Below are positions 39,717 through 49,878 of a DNA stretch of 64,000 bases, in pieces. Positions within the stretch are counted from its first letter, which is position 1; every line of letters begins with the position of its first letter. Origin of the DNA: Sordaria brevicollis (taxonomy: Eukaryota; Ascomycota; Sordariomycetes; Sordariales; Sordariaceae); NCBI GenBank assembly GCA_033439795.1, contig JAUTDP010000003.1, positions 1,612,001 to 1,676,000 on the forward strand, given 5' to 3'. Under the pieces are notes generated by a model. The model saw only the letters and a list, made by a program, of their open reading frames with translations, had not been told where the DNA came from and made no database searches. The translations under genes and the position numbers were made by a program.

Positions 39717-41147
39717 CGTCATGAAAGCCCCTGTTGCCCTCTGACCTGACCCCTCCCTCCATCTGCGGCGGCGGCTTGTACCGAACGAACAGTGTCGGTT
39801 CGCAAAGCATGAGACATGAGCGCTTCGGGCGCTTAAAAAGTGGGAGAAGAGGGGGGGGTGAGTGTACCTGCGTTCTACACAGTACAGCGTCGCATACAAA
39901 GTTTCGATGTTAGCAGTCTCCACGTGGGAGGGTTGGGAGAACTGGAGGATGTTTCAACGTTCCTTGGTACCTCAACTATGGGAGGAACAGAAAATGCTGT
40001 TATATTTGAAGCCTTCATCTTGTCTGCGAAGCTGGCTGGATAATCCAGTCGTTAGAACGAAGATTTACTAACATGTGGCTTCGTCTTACGGATTGGTAGA
40101 GTGGTGGTTGAGGACGGGGGGTGTCTTGCCCGGCAGGAAATGGACTCTAGGACCACGATATTCAGATGAGTGTCGTCGTTTACTACCATGGAGGATATCA
40201 CCAGCTTTTTCTTTGATGCCCATGAAGGAAAAAGACACAGGGCAAGGCAGGCCAAGAGGAAAAGGGCGTTCATGAAAGGGTAGGAGGAACTTGGAATTGT
40301 TAGCGGTTGAGATGAGTACTGACAGATTCGTCGCAGCTTACCAAGTATAGCTGTTAGGTATTGGTCAAAGCGCATCTAAGAACCTGCCAAGTCTGGAACA
40401 CAATAGGTAACCTCCCATTGTATTTGTCCTACTGTCCTTCAAGGAAGAAGTCGGGTTGATTCTGTTTATCCAAGAACATCACCCTCGGTCTTGATCCGCT
40501 TGTCTTGATATTCGATGAGGATTCCAGACAACTCCTTGGAGACACGATGTTAACAAAGACGAGAAAGTTTCAGGCCTGCCGTGTTTGGGCGCTAACATCG
40601 TGGCCCGTTTGTCCATCCCAGCGGGACGGGACGAACACGCCCAGCGGGAGGCCCAGACCGGTAGCACGGACACGCTGAAACAGCCAATCATTACTTCCCT
40701 GAACGGTAGGCAACCGCCTCACAGGGCAAATTGTTAGGCTTCCATGCAATGCGCGGGCGGCAGGCAGTTCTGCATTCGATTGGAGGCTGACGGCGGGTCA
40801 CAGGCCCAGACCTCGAACGAAGGCTGGAATTGTTCGCCCAACTTGGAACAACTTCAACTTTTCAACATCACACTTATCACCACCAACATCGTATGTCAAC
40901 GTCGGCGACTCTTTTGCCCGGAACTGATACCGATTAATGAACAACAACACTCGCTTGTCTCAAGCAAAGATATATTATTACATGCGTATCATCGAGCCAA
41001 CACCCCGGTCCTTGACGTCGCCGTCGTCACCACTTCACGGCATCAGAGGGCGTATCTCGGTATTAAATCAGTAGCTCAGTCGAGGTGGCATTCCCCGTAC
41101 ACGCCTCGAATACTGGATCTTCAGATAAACTGACAATATACAGCACA
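39717..41147. promoter_or_regulatory. Gene-free 1.4 kb upstream of the helicase
   Basis: Base composition turns GC-balanced and RIP-free. Only short overlapping frames on both strands are present, none with domains or convincing starts. It presumably holds the promoter and 5' UTR of the helicase; an AAAGATATATTATTA box lies about 180 bp before its ATG. Nothing else is visible. Confidence 0.4.
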
Positions 41148-44100
41148 ATGTCTTCCTTTACGGTGCCCTCGAAAAAGTCCAGGGCACTTGCCATCGTCAA
41201 CCCCGAGACTGGAGAGGCAACAAACCCAACACCACAACCTAACCCATCAACACTCACCGACATCCCCAGCCAGAGCACAAAAGGCAAATTCAAGGATGGA
41301 CCACCCACCAAAAAGTCTGCCAAAGCCACGGCCAAGGCCCGAGCTTCCCTCTGGGTTCCCCCACCACAAGGATCTACCTTTGATGCCGATGAACACTTTG
41401 CCCGTGGATACGACGTCTACGCGGCCCCATTCGTCCCATCAGCATTAAAGGATATCAACCAGTATCCCGGCATGTTCTTCGACACATCTGGGAAGCATGT
41501 CACCAACTACGCCGCCTACACATCCGCAATCTTGCCCACCAGTTTGTTGCCCGTCGTTCCCGAACAACAGGCTGGCTACAGTCCCAACGAGACGTCCCAT
41601 CTTATGCCCCAATGCTACGACAAATACTTTAGAAATTGGGTCGAGTTGGAGCAATGTGATCAAAAGACGGAAAACGCTTCGTACGCATTATACGCCCACA
41701 CAGGAATGGTCAGCTTCACCAGTCCTCACGAGGCAACGGTTACCATGACCGTTCCGGGACTGCGGGAGAACACACCACATGTCGAGGTGGACGACCAGGT
41801 TCAGCTGCGTCAGCTACGGTTCGACTATCCCGGCCACTTAAACGTGCATCCATGGACCGGATACATCTATAACGCCCGGGTTGAAGCAGTGGTTAGGGCA
41901 ACCGAGACTCTGGTCCTAAGGGTCACCGGATTGACATACCAGACCGCCCAATTCATGGCTCCTAGCATGATGTATCCCTTGCCGACAGAGTTTGAGGTCA
42001 AGTTCAACGTCCAGTTCTGCGTCCCCATGGAACGGTCTCAGCCCATGATTGACGTGTTGCCATTGATTCAGGAGTCTCTGGACCTGGCCGCACAAATGAC
42101 TAAAGAGGAAATCGATTCCATCGATGACATTACTGGTACCGGCTCCAACAGACCCAAGTCTCGCACCTTGTCCCCCGTCAACGTCTACTGGATACAGTCT
42201 ATGCTGTTCCCCACCGAGGCGGACTGCAGTTCCCAGACCAACATGGTTAACTGGCTGGAACACTACAACGGCGCTCGGTTTGACGAGTCTCTGAACTACG
42301 AGCAACGTATCGCCGTTGACTCGGTCCTGTGTCAAAACTACGGTACCATGCCCTATCTTATTTCCGGGCCGCCGGGAACAGGCAAGACCAAGACCATGAT
42401 CGAGATCGCCCTTCAACTCGTCTGCACCAACAACGTCCCCAACTGTTCCCACATCTTGGTGTGTGCCCCATCCGAACCAGCAGCCGACACCTTGGCCGAT
42501 CGCTTGTCAAAGTGCATGGGGCGCGACGAGCTTCTCCGTCTGAACCGACCAACCCGCGACTCTCGAGAGGTGCCCAGCAACCTTTTGCCATACTGCTACA
42601 TGCAAAACGACGTCTTTTGTTTACCTCCCTTTTCCCAGCTGATGTCCTACAAAATCATCGTCACCTCCTGCCGCGACGCCTCAATGTTGTTGTACGCCCG
42701 TCTCACCAACTCCGACCTCCACGCCGTGTCTTCCGGTCTACACCAGCAAATCCACCCTACTCTCCCTCCTCCAAAGTCCGTTCCCCTACACTGGGGCGCC
42801 CTCCTAATCGACGAAGCCGCCCAAGCAATGGAGCCCGAAGCCTTAATCCCCCTTCAAGTCGTCGCCCCTCCCTTACGCTGTCCATCCGACCCAGCCTTCG
42901 TGCCACTAGTAATAATGGCCGGCGACGAACAACAACTCAACCCACGCACCTCCTCCCCCAACTCTCCGCTCCAACAATCCCTCTTCGCTAGACTTTTCGA
43001 AAGACCAGTCTACGCCAACCACCCCCTCTCCCGCCGTTTCCGTCGTACTCAAAAAGGCCAAACCGCCGAAGCGCCAAAACAGCAATACCAACTCCACCCC
43101 TCCCTCCTCCCCATCCTCCGGCCCCCCTTCACCAACCTCATCCGTAACTACCGCTCCCACCCCGCCATCCTAGCCATGCCCTCAAAACTCTTCTACTTCG
43201 ACACTCTCCTCCCCGCCGCCGACTTCACAGACCGTAACCGCTTGTCTCAATGGTCCGGCTGGCGCAGCCCAAACCACTGGCCAATCCTCTACCACGATAA
43301 CCCCTCCCCCGACGACCTCGACCTTCCCTCCCCCGACACCTCCACCATAAGCGGGGGGTGGTATAACGTCGGCGAGGCCCATCTCGCTTGTTCCTACGCG
43401 TTAGATTTGTGGAGGTCAGGACTGGTAAAGCAAAAGGAGATTTGCATAATGAGCCCGTTTAAAGCGCAGGTTAGGTTGATTAGGCGGCTGATTAGGGGAG
43501 CGGAGTATAATGGTGGTAAGGGGTTGTGGGAGGTTAATGTGGGGCCTACGGAGGCATTTCAGGGGTTGGAGTTTGGGGTTGTGGTTTTGTGTGTTACGAG
43601 GTCGAGAAGGAGGTGGGTGGGGAGGGATAGGGTGGGGGGGTGGGGGGTGCTGCCGGGTCCTACTAGTTCGAATGGGGACGGGGGTGATGGGGGAGATGGG
43701 GAAGGAGGGGATGGGGATGGGGATGGGGGTATGGGGGGAGGAAATATGGCGGGAGGAAATATGGCGGGAAGAGGGGATGGAAGGGCAGGAGGACAGGGAG
43801 GACAGGGAGGAAGGGGAACAGGCAGGGTCGGCGGCGGGATCAGAAACAAACTCAACGTCGCCCTCACCAGAGCCAAATTCGGATTAATCATCTTGGGAAG
43901 TAGGGAGGTTATGATGCCTGATTCTTTGTCGTCGTCACCCTCTTCCTCACCTTCCTCCCATTCCTCCCGTTCTTCCCCAACCAATTCTTCCGATGAGTCG
44001 TTCGAGTCTTCTCAAGTCAACTTGGCCTCTACAACAAACGGACACAAACACGGAGACGGTCACGGTCACGCACAGCAGGATGGTAACAGCCACATGTCAG

Positions 44101-44963
44101 GAAGTAAAAAGGGCAAGCAAGGAGAGAAGATGGAGACGAAGAAGGGCAAGCAAAATATGGAGATAGAAGAGAATGACACGAAGGAAGAAGAAGAAGAAGA
44201 AGGAACAGAATGGGCGCAGATAATCGATTTCTGTGAAAGAAACGGGTGCGTAGCGGATAGTAATCCGCCGCCGCCGTTGGTAAGGAGGAGGAGGAGGTGG
44301 GGGTTGACGAGGTGGGAGGTTGAGCAGGGAGTGCCGCAGGGGGGGGTTGGGCATCTGGGGAATAGTATCTCTAACTTCGATGTCAATGGCGGCGGATCAA
44401 GCGGCGACATACCTGCAAAAGAAGACAGTCACAGACTATCAAGCGGCGGCGGAGCAAGCGGTCTAGTCACAAACGGTCTAGTCACAAACGGTCAAGTCAA
44501 CGGTCAAGTCAACGGCATAGCAAGTGATAGGGGCAATGGCAGTGGCAGTAGCAGTGGTGCGGCTGCGACAAGTACGACAGGGAACCACACAGCGAAAGCA
44601 ACAAAAAAACCCACACAAAAAACTACAGAAAACCCGACAACAAAACCGACAAAAAAACGGACAGGAAATCCGACAGGAAGTGCAGGTGTGGGAGAAAATA
44701 GTGTTATTGCCACTGCTATTGCTGCTGCCGCTGCTGGTGCTGTCGCTGTTGCTAACAGTCTTGGTGTTGGTGGTGGTGGTGGTGGAAGTGTCGGTGCTGG
44801 TGCTGGTGGAAGTGCTGGTGCTGGTGCTGGTGCTGCTGCCAGTGGACGCGGAAGTGCCGGTGGTGCCGCTGCTACTGCTGGTGCTATCGGTGTTACTACC
44901 GGTGGACCTGGCAATGGATGGCCAGAGGACTCTTGGAGCGATGATGATGATGATGGATTCTAG
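41148..44963 (+). CDS. Superfamily 1 helicase, Upf1/SDE3/MOV10 type (SAD-3/Hrr1-like candidate)
   Basis: Probable ATP-dependent RNA or RNA/DNA helicase of 1271 aa in one exon. The open frame extends upstream to 41085, but only via a GTG; the first in-frame ATG is 41148 (CACAATGTC context). Residues 1-400 form a family-specific N-terminal region. Helicase motifs: Walker A GPPGTGKT (407-414), DEAA box (555-558), motif III GDEQQL (592-597), motif V TEAFQGLE (801-808), motif VI NVALTRAK (903-910). A Gly/Asp-rich insert of roughly 65 residues separates motifs V and VI, and the last ~340 residues are low complexity (Ser, Gly, Ala, Lys/Glu blocks). In fungi this family includes S. pombe Hrr1 and Neurospora SAD-3, which work with RNA-dependent RNA polymerase in RNA silencing and meiotic silencing. 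The helicase call is firm; SAD-3 orthology is inference. Confidence 0.9.
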   Translation: MSSFTVPSKKSRALAIVNPETGEATNPTPQPNPSTLTDIPSQSTKGKFKDGPPTKKSAKATAKARASLWVPPPQGSTFDADEHFARGYDVYAAPFVPSALKDINQYPGMFFDTSGKHVTNYAAYTSAILPTSLLPVVPEQQAGYSPNETSHLMPQCYDKYFRNWVELEQCDQKTENASYALYAHTGMVSFTSPHEATVTMTVPGLRENTPHVEVDDQVQLRQLRFDYPGHLNVHPWTGYIYNARVEAVVRATETLVLRVTGLTYQTAQFMAPSMMYPLPTEFEVKFNVQFCVPMERSQPMIDVLPLIQESLDLAAQMTKEEIDSIDDITGTGSNRPKSRTLSPVNVYWIQSMLFPTEADCSSQTNMVNWLEHYNGARFDESLNYEQRIAVDSVLCQNYGTMPYLISGPPGTGKTKTMIEIALQLVCTNNVPNCSHILVCAPSEPAADTLADRLSKCMGRDELLRLNRPTRDSREVPSNLLPYCYMQNDVFCLPPFSQLMSYKIIVTSCRDASMLLYARLTNSDLHAVSSGLHQQIHPTLPPPKSVPLHWGALLIDEAAQAMEPEALIPLQVVAPPLRCPSDPAFVPLVIMAGDEQQLNPRTSSPNSPLQQSLFARLFERPVYANHPLSRRFRRTQKGQTAEAPKQQYQLHPSLLPILRPPFTNLIRNYRSHPAILAMPSKLFYFDTLLPAADFTDRNRLSQWSGWRSPNHWPILYHDNPSPDDLDLPSPDTSTISGGWYNVGEAHLACSYALDLWRSGLVKQKEICIMSPFKAQVRLIRRLIRGAEYNGGKGLWEVNVGPTEAFQGLEFGVVVLCVTRSRRRWVGRDRVGGWGVLPGPTSSNGDGGDGGDGEGGDGDGDGGMGGGNMAGGNMAGRGDGRAGGQGGQGGRGTGRVGGGIRNKLNVALTRAKFGLIILGSREVMMPDSLSSSPSSSPSSHSSRSSPTNSSDESFESSQVNLASTTNGHKHGDGHGHAQQDGNSHMSGSKKGKQGEKMETKKGKQNMEIEENDTKEEEEEEGTEWAQIIDFCERNGCVADSNPPPPLVRRRRRWGLTRWEVEQGVPQGGVGHLGNSISNFDVNGGGSSGDIPAKEDSHRLSSGGGASGLVTNGLVTNGQVNGQVNGIASDRGNGSGSSSGAAATSTTGNHTAKATKKPTQKTTENPTTKPTKKRTGNPTGSAGVGENSVIATAIAAAAAGAVAVANSLGVGGGGGGSVGAGAGGSAGAGAGAAASGRGSAGGAAATAGAIGVTTGGPGNGWPEDSWSDDDDDGF

Positions 44964-46147
44964 GAGCCATCGTTGGGTTCATCTCAGGAATGGGATATCT
45001 TTGGTGACTAAGGCCAAGGGTTGGAAAGGGGAGGAGAATTGCATGAATGGGGGGAGTTGAATTGGCACATTATCGCGAGCGGGATATATGGTTGTATTTT
45101 CTGGCAGCGGATCTAAAGGATATAATGATAGCTCGTGAGACATAGGAAAGAATTACATCAACCTTCCAGTGCCCGAGTTGGTCACGGTTGGTAGGTGTTT
45201 CCGTATCAGGGACATTGTCGACTATGAATAAACGCTTCTATTATGGGTATCTAACTTGCTCAAAGAGCTCTGAAACGCTCAATCTCTCAAACGCCGAAAC
45301 GCACATCGCTAAACTCGCTCGCTCGCCCGCTAACACGCTCACAACCTCTCGGCCAACGTCTCCAAAAACCTTACCTCCTCCGGTCTGAGGTTGACTCCAT
45401 CCGGAATCTGTACTCCCCTGCTCGTTATCACCACCCTCAGCCCTGCAGAGTGCAGCCGCATCCACATCCTCCTTCTTTTGCCTTCCTATCCTCCGCCCCT
45501 CAATCTTATCCTCCTCGCTGCTAGAATCAGTCAACGTCCCGCTTCCTGACCTGCTGCGCCATATGAATGCCAACAATTATACAACTTACGCCACTGCCCC
45601 AGCGGCAAGCAGTGGCTTGTCACAGCAACGATGACACCAAGAAATGGGAGCAGAACCGTGGACTCCTCCAGTCTACCATTAGCCGCTGGAGTCTCTCATC
45701 AAAAGGGTCGGATTATTACATGGGATGAGAGATGGTTTGCCGAAACAATGAATCCCTTATATCCCTCTTTTCTTCAAGAATAGGAAGGAGCGTGATTGTG
45801 GGCTCTGAAGAAGAAGATACCGTACTAGAGGAAGGGACGACAGCTGGGTTGCTCCTGCTGCAACAAAGTGGAACGGGATAGAAACCTTGCTACCTCCCTT
45901 CCAGCATCGCGCCTTCCTTTCTCAAACTTTATATCCTAGGCAATGGGAATGTGCGGTAAGTGCCAAGCTTAGAGGTAGGTACCTAGCAAGGAGGGAGGTA
46001 TTCATCCTTCCACTTGGGCTCTGGGACCCTCAACTCCAATGGTTTTTTTCCCTCGTCAATCACTATTTCAGTCCTACAAAGACGGCATCATTCCATCTCA
46101 TCGGTCATCTGAGAACCTCAACGAATCCCAAATCGACGTCAACGACC
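44964..46147. other. Intergenic region downstream of the helicase
   Basis: 1.2 kb. It holds the 3' UTR of the helicase, the possible minus-strand exon at 45339-45467, and the promoter of the next gene. Other short frames lack support. Confidence 0.4.
45339..45467 (-). CDS. Possible C-terminal exon of a small unidentified protein
   Basis: A 42-codon minus-strand frame beginning at an ATG and ending in TGA. Its last 25 residues (containing IPDGVNLRPEEVRFLETLAE) look like a natural amphipathic C-terminus rather than random sequence. A stop lies about 25 bases before the ATG, so upstream exons to the right would have to be spliced in. No domain is recognised. An overlapping 111-codon frame (45241-45576, same strand, other phase) is the alternative; I cannot choose between them. 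Confidence 0.25.
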   Translation of the reverse strand: MWMRLHSAGLRVVITSRGVQIPDGVNLRPEEVRFLETLAERL

Positions 46148-47218
46148 ATGAACTTGATCAAGATGACCGAACAGCAAAAGGCTTCAGCTTCAGGACTATC
46201 GGCCCCAGAGGCAGTCAAAGAGTGAGCTTCCGGTTGATGCGAAATGGGATATTTATGTTATCGAGGAGATGCTAGGTAACTAACACTGATATTCAACAGT
46301 TCGCACGACGTTACCTCTATTCTGCCTCATCACCAACATGAACCGGCCGAATACTCCGAGTCTACTACCGAGTCGACGTCCGCAGCTACTTCTGATTCTG
46401 GGTCCAAAACCCATTCTGCGTCCAAGTACACGGTCATGCCTACACCCGAGGCGACAGCCGAGTCGACATACAAGCGGAAGAACGAGGATGAATCGCCGCA
46501 AGATTCTCGCAAGAAGAATAAGCCCGAGCCCTTGGGTGAGGAGGAGGAGGAGGAGGAGGAGGAGGAGTATAACGGCCCCGGAATCTGCATGTATTGTCGT
46601 GAGCAATTCGACACGGGTGATGATTGCGATCCTTGCTTTTACCATCCTGGTGAGTTACATATTTGCTTGGATTGAGCTTTTTGCTATCCCACCTTTCTAT
46701 CAAACCACGTCCCAGTGGAGGCCATGGCATCTTCGGCCGCACCATTTTATTCAAATTTTTGTGCCCATTTGCTAGTTGCTACCTCATTCTCCTCCACCCT
46801 TATCGATGTTAACTTTGTGTGTGATAACATGAACGTAGGCGATATCACCCCCGTCGACCCGAAACATCTCGAACCCGAGGAACGACGAGCACTGGAACAT
46901 GGAGAGGAATCAGAGTATTACCTCCCTGAGATTAGGAAAGTTCACGTACTGAGCATCCAAAGTCTACGTGGAACTGCTGCGGTGCCGAGCTTGATACGTA
47001 TGGCTGCAAAACACGCCACCACAAGAGGAGACCCGAAAGGCCCTACAACAGGCGTATGCCCAAGAGCTATGAGGAAGAGACGTGGGCGGACTGCGCTTGG
47101 TTGGAGGATGAGGATTGGCTCTGACTCTGAGGTAGTTTTGCGAGAGGGGGGGAATACGGGTCCGGGAATATGTCTAGGGTGTCGGTTTTGGGAGTGTAAC
47201 CTCGAAAAGGGTTTGTAG
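46148..47218 (+). CDS. Zinc-binding CxxC/HPG/WNCCG protein, exon 3 frame unresolved
   Basis: Model: exon 1 46148-46221, intron 46222-46299 (GTGAGC...CAACAG, CTAAC branch), exon 2 46300-46649, intron 46650-46838, exon 3 from 46839. The joined frame gives a Ser/Thr/Glu-rich N-terminus with a basic patch and a Glu run. Next is a zinc site, CMYCREQF...CDPCFYHPG, then an acidic stretch (VDPKHLEPEERRALEHG). A second Cys/His block, TWNCCGAEL...GCKTRHH, matches the usual end of such fungal Cys/His proteins. However, it is in another frame (about 46936-47124, stop 47122-47124), and no plausible intron joins the two. Without the shift, translation would run to 47218 with an unrelated tail. It is therefore either a frameshifted gene, a sequence error, or a splice I missed. 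Function unknown. Confidence 0.5.
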
Positions 47219-47400
47219 TAGTGGTGGTGGCTGTAATGGTGTGGTTGATGTACCTGGTTGATGACTTGTATATTTTTTTGTCTCACGGAAGAAAGAACCT
47301 TGGGCCGTTTTTAAGAAATTAAGATGCACCGTACGTGAACGAACCGCACCACATGTGCAGTCATTGCACCACTTCGAGCATTCCACATCCAGCGATATGA

Positions 47401-47922
47401 TCAACATTCCACTTTTGCAGCGACAGGCCCCCTCAAAGAGGTCCAAAGATCAAACCCATCCATTCAACCTTTCCTCATCCAACTCACAACTTTGCCCAAT
47501 CAACCCAAGCCATCCCCGAATCGACGACCACAATTCCTCAAGATGGACAACAACAACAACAAGCAACAAAAACCTTTAGCAGCTTCAGGACCACCACGGT
47601 TACCACCTGCCCCAAAGGCAGCGAAGAGGTATGTGAGCTTTCCGTGGGGGTTGACCCTCACCGGATCAATATTATCGAACAGAATGCTAACCACCTTGAG
47701 ATTAATTCTGTCGGCAATCCGATTCCGGCTCTGGATCACTTTCGAGAAGCCCTTGACGCCATTCGTTTCGCTCCCGCATCTAGGATCCGCGATATCCTAC
47801 TCTCCCTCTACCTGCGAGCGTGCGAGGGCGCCGAGGGGCAAGGTGACCGCCAAACTAGATTGTTCATTGAGCACCAGCTCAGACCAAATGCTCCCCCTGT
47901 TCTCTCAGTTTTCGAGGATTAA
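47401..47922 (+). CDS. Hypothetical protein, 5' end unresolved
   Basis: An open frame of 173 codons without an ATG. The last ~95 residues look coding (LSVGVDPHRINIIEQNANHL, then DHFREALDAIRFAP, then a terminal FIEHQLRPNAPPVLSVFED), with predicted helices. The first ~75 are Thr/Pro/Gln-rich and may be 5' UTR or intron. The true start may be in an upstream exon, or at the ATG at 47543, which lies in a different frame. No family recognised. The gene is closely spaced after the zinc-binding gene on the same strand. Confidence 0.35.
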   Translation, partial: STFHFCSDRPPQRGPKIKPIHSTFPHPTHNFAQSTQAIPESTTTIPQDGQQQQQATKTFSSFRTTTVTTCPKGSEEVCELSVGVDPHRINIIEQNANHLEINSVGNPIPALDHFREALDAIRFAPASRIRDILLSLYLRACEGAEGQGDRQTRLFIEHQLRPNAPPVLSVFED

Positions 47923-49081
47923 TTTGGTGATAAGGGTTTGTGAGGGGTGAGGGTTAAAGGGCTCCTGCCTGGAGCTTTGGGGGTTGGATATAGTGGCTTA
48001 AGTTAAATGTATTCGCAAGGAAGGTGTCTTCTAGGTCGAAGCTGGCGGTGATGCTCCCTGGAGAGACGGGGAGTTGTTGATATGGCCCGTGCACCACTCC
48101 AGGATCCCCATGTCGACAAGATGGTGGTGGTCAGTGTGTTGAGTGCTCCAGCTGCCCCTGTACCAAAGCGAGCACACCTCAAGCGGAACGGTCGCAGACT
48201 CCTGCGTGAAAAGAGGTAGATGAACAAATCCAGAATTGAGTTGTCCAACTCTGGAATAATAGCCGAGTAGTGTGGATTTGGCGAACACGTTCCTTGGTGT
48301 TAGTTACTGGAAGAGATCCAATGGGGGTGGTACGGTGCACAACCCCGCTAAAGACGCTAAACTTAAAGCGCTGTATGGTGCTGTGCCCGCTGGATCTTTT
48401 AGGGGGTACCTTCTTTTACGCGCGTCGAGACTGTGACATTTGGTCGTTTATATCTTGCAATTCGGCCTCGCTCTCTGTCCTTCCATCAGAATCATTGACA
48501 AGGCCCCTTGGTAATAACGGTTGGTTCGGGACCAACAAGGGTCGCACAAGCTTCACGATACACAAGGGCTGAATGAAAGATGGTCCGAGTTCTTGTCGTA
48601 AGCGAATACGATCTGTGTCCACTGGAGTAGGATCGCGAGGGAGCCCGCTAGCAAAGAAAAGGAATGAAGCGTTGGGATACGATGTTTGACCATGGAAACG
48701 GGTTCGTGATGGAAAGAAGATGATGTTGGACCACGGAAAAAGACTGAAACCACTTGCCGGGTTATCACGTGCGGGCTGTGCCTGAAACAGGCAGCAACTC
48801 ACGAAGTCACGATAGGTAGCGGCTGCAGGGGCGGGCCGCAAGTCGCAACAGCGCTAGGTACCCAGCACACCAGGGCACAGTACAACTACCAGCTCCTTCC
48901 CGCCGCCAAGAACCCATCAACTTTCACTTCCTCTCTCCAACAAATCTTGGCCTTTTTCCTCCAAATCAATCACCCCACCCAACCAACACCCAACCATCAC
49001 CCAACCATCACCAAACTGAACCACGCGACACTCGCATCCATCCTCTCTCCTCCCTCACAACTTGCAGGATAATCGAAAACA
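47923..49081. promoter_or_regulatory. Intergenic region and 5' leader of the Dabb gene
   Basis: 1.16 kb without a supported gene; the open frames on the minus strand begin at non-ATG codons. The last ~180 bp are strongly pyrimidine- and CAA/CCA-rich (48890-49080), as in leaders of active fungal genes, and lead into the ATG at 49082. Confidence 0.4.
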
Positions 49082-49759
49082 ATGCGCCGTCCCCAAATCC
49101 ACATCCTCCGCCTCCTCGTTGCCATCCTCGCCGCCGTCGGTTTAATCCTCCTCTTCGACCCTCTCGGACTGCGAATCGCTTCGTCGTCGGCGCTCGGCGG
49201 GCTCGGGCTTGGAGTCGGAAGTTTTTATCCGTCTGATAATAGAGCGGGAGGGTGGTTTATGAGTTCTACGATTACGCATATTGTGTTGTTTAAATTCAAG
49301 GCGGGGGCGGGGAGGGAGAGGGTTGATGCTGTAGGTTTCCACTAGCGGGTGCATCGCATTGGGCCAGTGTGTGATCATGGGGTGGGAGGATGGGGGGATG
49401 GGAAGTGGGATCGAGCAGTGCTAACGGAAGACCGCAGATATCGAATCGCTTCCTGGGACTGAAGGAGCAGTGCGTTACTATGGCGCAGCAGACGTATATT
49501 AGGAAGATCAGTGGTGGGAGGGATAATAGTCCGGAGGGGTTGCAGGTTAGTTATCAAGGAGTGACCAAGATCGGGACGTAGAGCTGACCCAGATGGTGAC
49601 CAGGGCGGCCTTACGCATGCGTTCGTTGTCGAATTCGAGTCCGCTGCCGAAAGAGATTACTATGTCAACTTGGATCCGGTGCATCAAGCGTTCAAGAAGG
49701 ATATCGAGCCGTTTGTGGAAAAGGTGACGGTGGTGGATTTTGCCAATGGTGCTTTTTGA
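49082..49759 (+). CDS. Stress-responsive A/B-barrel (Dabb) domain protein
   Basis: Three exons: 49082-49330, 49438-49545, 49604-49759, in phase, giving 170 aa. Introns start GTAGGT and GTTAGT, end CGCAG and ACCAG, and have CTAAC and GCTGAC branch-like boxes. Residues ~8-26 form a hydrophobic helix that could be a signal anchor or a transit segment. Residues ~61-170 match the Dabb fold: ITHIVLFKFKAG opens the barrel, GGLTHAFVVEFES is the central conserved strand with His, and the domain ends DPVHQAFKKDIEPFV. Dabb proteins are small dimeric barrels linked to stress responses, or acting as cyclases/decarboxylases in polyketide pathways; the substrate is unknown here. The cytosolic form could start at Met60 (MSSTITHIVLF). 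It is convergent with kynureninase, with 119 bp between stops. Confidence 0.85.
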
Positions 49760-49878
49760 GGAGGTGCAGGAAGCAGAAAACGAGGATGTCGAGATACCCC
49801 AGAACAACAAAGTCATGTCATCGCATGCGTTTTCCAGTCTTCATCTGACCTGACAATTGCATTCCACATGCTACACAA

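Noticed and set aside
41085..41147. Upstream extension of the helicase
   Set aside because: The extension begins with GTG, not a nuclear start codon in this context; ATG 41148 is the first in frame.
43559..44914. Long proline- and alanine-rich minus-strand frames
   Set aside because: They are antisense to the helicase low-complexity region and arise from its G-rich coding strand.
48416..48841. 141-codon minus-strand frame
   Set aside because: It starts with a non-ATG codon, has no domain, and overlaps competing frames of equal quality.
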